Part shown: positions 60,981 through 64,000 of the stretch, one piece after another | Layout of the letters: every line of letters begins with the position of its first letter | Numbering within the stretch: the stretch's first letter is position 1 | NCBI RefSeq assembly: GCF_008180195.1 | Contig: NZ_VTAV01000011.1 | Coordinates: 62,001 to 126,000 of the forward strand | Origin: Sphingobacterium phlebotomi | GTDB taxonomy: Bacteria; Bacteroidota; Bacteroidia; Sphingobacteriales; Sphingobacteriaceae | Reading direction: 5' to 3' | DNA: 64,000 nucleotides | Position numbers and translations under genes: made by a program | Notes under the pieces: generated by a model | The model's input: only the letters and a program-made list of their open reading frames with translations | Told to the model about the DNA's origin: nothing | Database searches by the model: none

Positions 60981-62051
60981 ATGAAACAAATAAGGATATT
61001 GGTTGTAGGCTGTGGTAATATGGGGGCATCACACGCGGCCGCCTATCATAAATTGGCTGGGTTTGAGATTGTTGGATTGGTGTCCAGAGGAGATAGTAAA
61101 CATCGCGTTAACACCATGCTTGAGGCTAATTATCCGACATTCGATCACTATGATGACGCTTTGCGTCAAACGGAACCGGATGCAGTATGTATTGCGACGT
61201 ATCCCGATACACATGAGGAATATGCGTTAAAAGCCTTTGCAGCCGATGCACATGTTTTTATGGAGAAACCGTTGGCAGACAGTGTGGTGGGAGCCAAACG
61301 AGTGATTCAGGCAGCCAAAGAATCGGGTAAGAAGCTGGTGGTGGGATATATTCTTCGCTACCATCCCTCATGGATCAAATTTATAGAAATAGGGAGGACA
61401 TTGGGTACTCCGTTGGTGTTCCGTATGAATTTAAACCAACAGAGTCAGGGGTACATGTGGGATGTGCACCAAAATCTGATGAAGAGTTTAAGCCCTATTG
61501 TGGATTGTGGCGTACATTATATAGATGTGATGTGCCAGATGACCAAAGCGCGTCCCATTCAAGTATCTGCTATTGGTGCCCGTTTAACGAAAGATATACC
61601 ATTGGATAACTATAACTATGGGCAGCTACAGATCCATTTTGATGATGGCTCGGTAGGTTGGTATGAAGCGGGGTGGGGGCCCATGATAAGTGAAACGGCA
61701 TTTTTTGTTAAAGATGTCATTGGTCCTAAAGGTTCCGTATCTATTGTCGCTAATAAAGCCGGTGGGAGAGGTCAATCCGATTCTGTGGAAGCACATACCC
61801 AAACAGAGTCGTTACGTGTGCATTATGCGGATATAGACGAAAACAACAAGTTCGTTAGACCCGATGAATGGATAGATTTGACGGATGAACCAAGCCATCA
61901 AGAGCTATGCGATCGAGAACAATTGCATTTTCTGCGTGCTATAAGGGAGGATTTAGATTTATCCAAATCTATGGAAGATGCAATCAACAGTTTACGAATT
62001 GCTTTTGCCTGCGACGAATCTGTTAAAACGGGTGGAGTTGTGAAATTATGA
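60981..62051 (+). CDS. Gfo/Idh/MocA oxidoreductase, cytoplasmic
   Basis: The 356-residue product has no signal peptide. The Rossmann motif is VVGCGNMGASHAAAY and the Lys is in FMEKPLADS. DCGVHYIDVMCQM resembles the substrate-binding His region of the family. It pairs in an operon with the Tat-exported homologue before it, so both may act on the same sugar pathway at different cell locations. Confidence 0.88.
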   Translation: MKQIRILVVGCGNMGASHAAAYHKLAGFEIVGLVSRGDSKHRVNTMLEANYPTFDHYDDALRQTEPDAVCIATYPDTHEEYALKAFAADAHVFMEKPLADSVVGAKRVIQAAKESGKKLVVGYILRYHPSWIKFIEIGRTLGTPLVFRMNLNQQSQGYMWDVHQNLMKSLSPIVDCGVHYIDVMCQMTKARPIQVSAIGARLTKDIPLDNYNYGQLQIHFDDGSVGWYEAGWGPMISETAFFVKDVIGPKGSVSIVANKAGGRGQSDSVEAHTQTESLRVHYADIDENNKFVRPDEWIDLTDEPSHQELCDREQLHFLRAIREDLDLSKSMEDAINSLRIAFACDESVKTGGVVKL

Positions 62052-62056
62052 AGTGT

Positions 62057-62680
62057 TTACGGTATATTTAAGTACTTATGTGTTTGGAGAGAAATTTCCC
62101 ATTGTGGGTTATTTTTAACGTATTCGATAATCAACGGTGTCATTTCTGCACTTTTAGACCATTCGGGTTGTAAATATAGCTTACAGTTTTTGCCGACGAA
62201 CCTCGCGTGCTCTTCCGCCCATTGAAAATCACTTTTATTAAAAACAATGACCTTTAGTTCGCCAGCGGCATTTAATACATCCGGACGTGGACCTTTGAAT
62301 TTTTTAGGAGATAGACATATCCAATCCCAATAACCAGATAACGGATAAGCGCCTGATGTTTCTATAAATGTCTGTATGCCCGCTTCTTTTAAGCCTTTTG
62401 TGAGGTAATCTAAATTATAGAGTAAGGGTTCTCCACCTGTTATAACAACGGTTTTTGCTGGGAATTTTTTTGCGTTTTCTATAATCGCGTGTGCTGACGT
62501 GAGCGGATGCAGTTCAGCGTCCCAGCTTTCTTTTACATCACACCAATGACATCCCACATCACACCCTCCTAAACGAATGAAGTATGCTGCCTTTCCGGTA
62601 TGATATCCTTCGCCCTGTATCGTGTAAAATTCTTCCATAAGTGGAAGCAGTGTGCCGTCTTCCGGAACTTGATTTGACAT
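62057..62680 (-). CDS. queE: 7-carboxy-7-deazaguanine synthase
   Basis: The 207-residue radical-SAM protein has the cluster motif CDVGCHWC in GGCDVGCHWCDVKESWD, preceded by FYTIQGEG. VVITGGEPLLYNL is the SAM-binding GGE region. It makes CDG in queuosine synthesis. The first base of the -7 box TATCTTTG is at 62708 (minus strand, 62701-62708), 21 bases upstream of the ATG. Confidence 0.93.
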   Translation of the reverse strand: MSNQVPEDGTLLPLMEEFYTIQGEGYHTGKAAYFIRLGGCDVGCHWCDVKESWDAELHPLTSAHAIIENAKKFPAKTVVITGGEPLLYNLDYLTKGLKEAGIQTFIETSGAYPLSGYWDWICLSPKKFKGPRPDVLNAAGELKVIVFNKSDFQWAEEHARFVGKNCKLYLQPEWSKSAEMTPLIIEYVKNNPQWEISLQTHKYLNIP

Positions 62681-62700
62681 TGCTTTTCCTTTTGAGAGGG

Positions 62701-62775
62701 CAAAGATACGAAAAAAAAACGACGTGGGAATGTACCTGTGCGGCTTCCGTTTCTTGTATATATTGAATATCTTTG
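62701..62775. promoter_or_regulatory. Divergent -7 boxes for queE and thrS
   Basis: The minus-strand box TATCTTTG (62701-62708) serves queE and the plus-strand box TATCTTTG (62768-62775) serves thrS. No -33 match is convincing for either. The thrS leader would be about 90 bases; I see no T-box or riboswitch features in it. Confidence 0.45.
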
Positions 62776-62871
62776 CGTTCGAAACGCTACAGATAATTTA
62801 CAGCGTAGTATGCTGGCGGTCTGGAAGTAGTTAAATTTCAATTTATTAAAAAATTAAAATCATATTCGTAG

Positions 62872-64000
62872 ATGATTAACATTACATTACCTGACGGATC
62901 TGTTCGTCAGTATGAAAAAGGGACTACTGCCATGCAGATAGCCCTGTCGATTTCTGAAGGTTTAGCCAGAAACGTGTTAGGTGCCGAAGTAAACGGTGAA
63001 GTATGGGATGCATCCCGAGCGATTGAAGAGGATGCATCTGTTAAATTATTGACATGGAACGACGATAAAGGGAAATCTACCTTTTGGCATTCGTCTGCCC
63101 ATTTATTGGCGGAGGCATTGGAGGCGTTGTATCCGGGGATAAAATTTGGTATAGGACCGGCAATTGAGACCGGATTCTATTACGATGTGGATTTTGGTGA
63201 CCGTGAATTTTCTTCAGATGACTTCAAGCAGATTGAAGACAAGATGTTGGAATTGGCGAAGCAAAAGGAAACGTTTGAACGTAAATCTGTTTCGAAAGCA
63301 GAGGCCTTAGCGTATTTTACCGAAAAAGGAGACGAATACAAACTGGATTTAATTAAGGACTTGGAAGATGGCAAGATTACCTTCTATACACAGGGTGATT
63401 TTACGGATCTCTGCCGTGGACCACATATTCCCCACACGGGCGTTATCAAGGCCATTAAATTGACAAACGTAGCCGGAGCATATTGGCGGGGGGACGAAAC
63501 ACGCAAGCAACTGACCCGTATTTATGGTGTAAGTTTTCCAAAAGCATCTGAGTTAACAGAATATTTAAAATTTATTGAGGAAGCGAAGAAACGTGACCAC
63601 CGTAAGCTTGGAAAAGAATTAGAGCTGTTTGCCTTTTCGGAAAAAGTGGGAGCAGGCTTACCACTTTGGTTGCCTAAAGGCACTGCTTTGCGCCAGAAAT
63701 TGCAAGATTTCTTGCAAAGAGCACAGATAAAAGCCGGTTATGAACCGGTGGTGACACCACATATCGGTCACAAACAATTGTATATCACTTCGGGGCATTA
63801 TGAAAAATATGGAGCAGATGCATTTCAACCTATCCATACCCCAGTTGAAGGAGAAGAGTTCTATCTGAAACCGATGAACTGTCCGCATCACTGTGAGATT
63901 TACAAAACAAAACCTCGTTCGTATAAAGACCTACCGGTACGCTATGCTGAATTTGGCACAGTTTATCGCTATGAACAATCGGGAGAACTGCACGGATTGA
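62872..64000 (+). CDS. thrS: Threonyl-tRNA synthetase, N-terminal part
   Basis: The gene runs off the right edge after about 376 codons. The N-terminal TGS domain ([23 protein letters not shown]) is followed by the second additional domain used for editing ([33 protein letters not shown], then [11 protein letters not shown]) and the start of the catalytic core ([42 protein letters not shown]). It charges tRNA-Thr. The anticodon-binding domain is outside the window. Confidence 0.96.
   Translation, partial: MINITLPDGSVRQYEKGTTAMQIALSISEGLARNVLGAEVNGEVWDASRAIEEDASVKLLTWNDDKGKSTFWHSSAHLLAEALEALYPGIKFGIGPAIETGFYYDVDFGDREFSSDDFKQIEDKMLELAKQKETFERKSVSKAEALAYFTEKGDEYKLDLIKDLEDGKITFYTQGDFTDLCRGPHIPHTGVIKAIKLTNVAGAYWRGDETRKQLTRIYGVSFPKASELTEYLKFIEEAKKRDHRKLGKELELFAFSEKVGAGLPLWLPKGTALRQKLQDFLQRAQIKAGYEPVVTPHIGHKQLYITSGHYEKYGADAFQPIHTPVEGEEFYLKPMNCPHHCEIYKTKPRSYKDLPVRYAEFGTVYRYEQSGELHGL

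Noticed and set aside
62776..62871. T-box or riboswitch before thrS
   Set aside because: Only a 5-bp ACGCT/AGCGT stem was found; no T-box sequence or antiterminator.
1..64000. Insertion sequences or prophage
   Set aside because: No transposase, integrase or flanking inverted repeats were seen.

Overview
The window looks like a chromosome segment from a Bacteroidota bacterium, most likely family Sphingobacteriaceae (Sphingobacterium/Olivibacter/Pedobacter-like). The evidence is the promoter grammar (TTTG or TTG, 17-23 bp, then TAnnTTTG) seen before many genes, weak Shine-Dalgarno signals, and Bacteroidota-typical families: DUF4249 with a TonB-dependent receptor, DUF4397, DUF4783 next to nadC, DUF3467, GH43, a collagen-like DUF4988 lipoprotein and lipoprotein NosZ. 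No tRNA, rRNA, IS element or CRISPR array was found. Species-level assignment cannot be made by eye.

Layout. 1-4.7 kb: cell-surface genes on the minus strand (clostripain-like peptidase cut by the window edge, a possible 36-residue membrane peptide, an outer-membrane barrel, a 1002-residue collagen-like lipoprotein, a small unknown). 4.9-8.8 kb: a LexA/S24-like regulator with its catalytic Ser changed to Ala, then an unknown protein, a membrane protein and a histidine kinase/LuxR-type regulator pair. 9.1-10.1 kb: a GH43 glycosidase. 10.1-22.05 kb: a nitrous oxide/nitric oxide island. One arm is cytochrome c, nosZ (clade II type), a membrane-domain/NosL fusion, nosD, nosF, nosY. The next is ric (YtfE/ScdA) with an extra DUF2249 domain, a DUF1858/DUF2249 protein, a 12-helix heme-copper-oxidase-like protein and a DUF59 protein. 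Divergent from nos are a Crp/Fnr regulator and a second 12-helix heme-copper-like protein. The nos and ric promoters carry the same dyad (TTATG-N8-CATAA) at exactly the same distance from the -7 box, so the two arms look like one regulon.

22-33 kb: DUF4397 lipoprotein, EamA transporter, an autoregulated Lrp/AsnC gene whose control region carries three operator-like sites exactly 31 bp apart, a large FAD/Fe-S oxidoreductase, then lipoprotein, esterase, TonB receptor and DUF4249. This ends at a strong terminator followed by a noncoding 84-bp tandem repeat (about 3.8 copies). 33-43 kb: polysaccharide deacetylase, TolC and HlyD efflux parts without an inner-membrane pump, a helix-hairpin-helix protein, apt, gpmI, DUF4783, nadC, plsY and an M48 peptidase. 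43-50.8 kb: PolX-like protein with a damaged polymerase site, type II NADH dehydrogenase, ferredoxin, ferredoxin reductase, MarR, acyl-ACP desaturase (a plausible desaturation/electron-transfer island), and sufS-sufE. 50.8-64 kb: murI, an outer-membrane protein, aroQ, lgt, an M42 peptidase, DUF3467, a GNAT-nitrilase fusion, a thioesterase, a DUF819 membrane protein, two Gfo/Idh/MocA oxidoreductases, queE and the start of thrS.

The strongest candidates for a new look are the nos-ric regulon with its orphan heme-copper-like proteins, the 31-bp-phased Lrp operators, the 84-bp repeats with interleaved stems, and a near-identical 31-bp promoter shared by gpmI and lgt. All function calls rest on reading motifs by eye; no database search was run.
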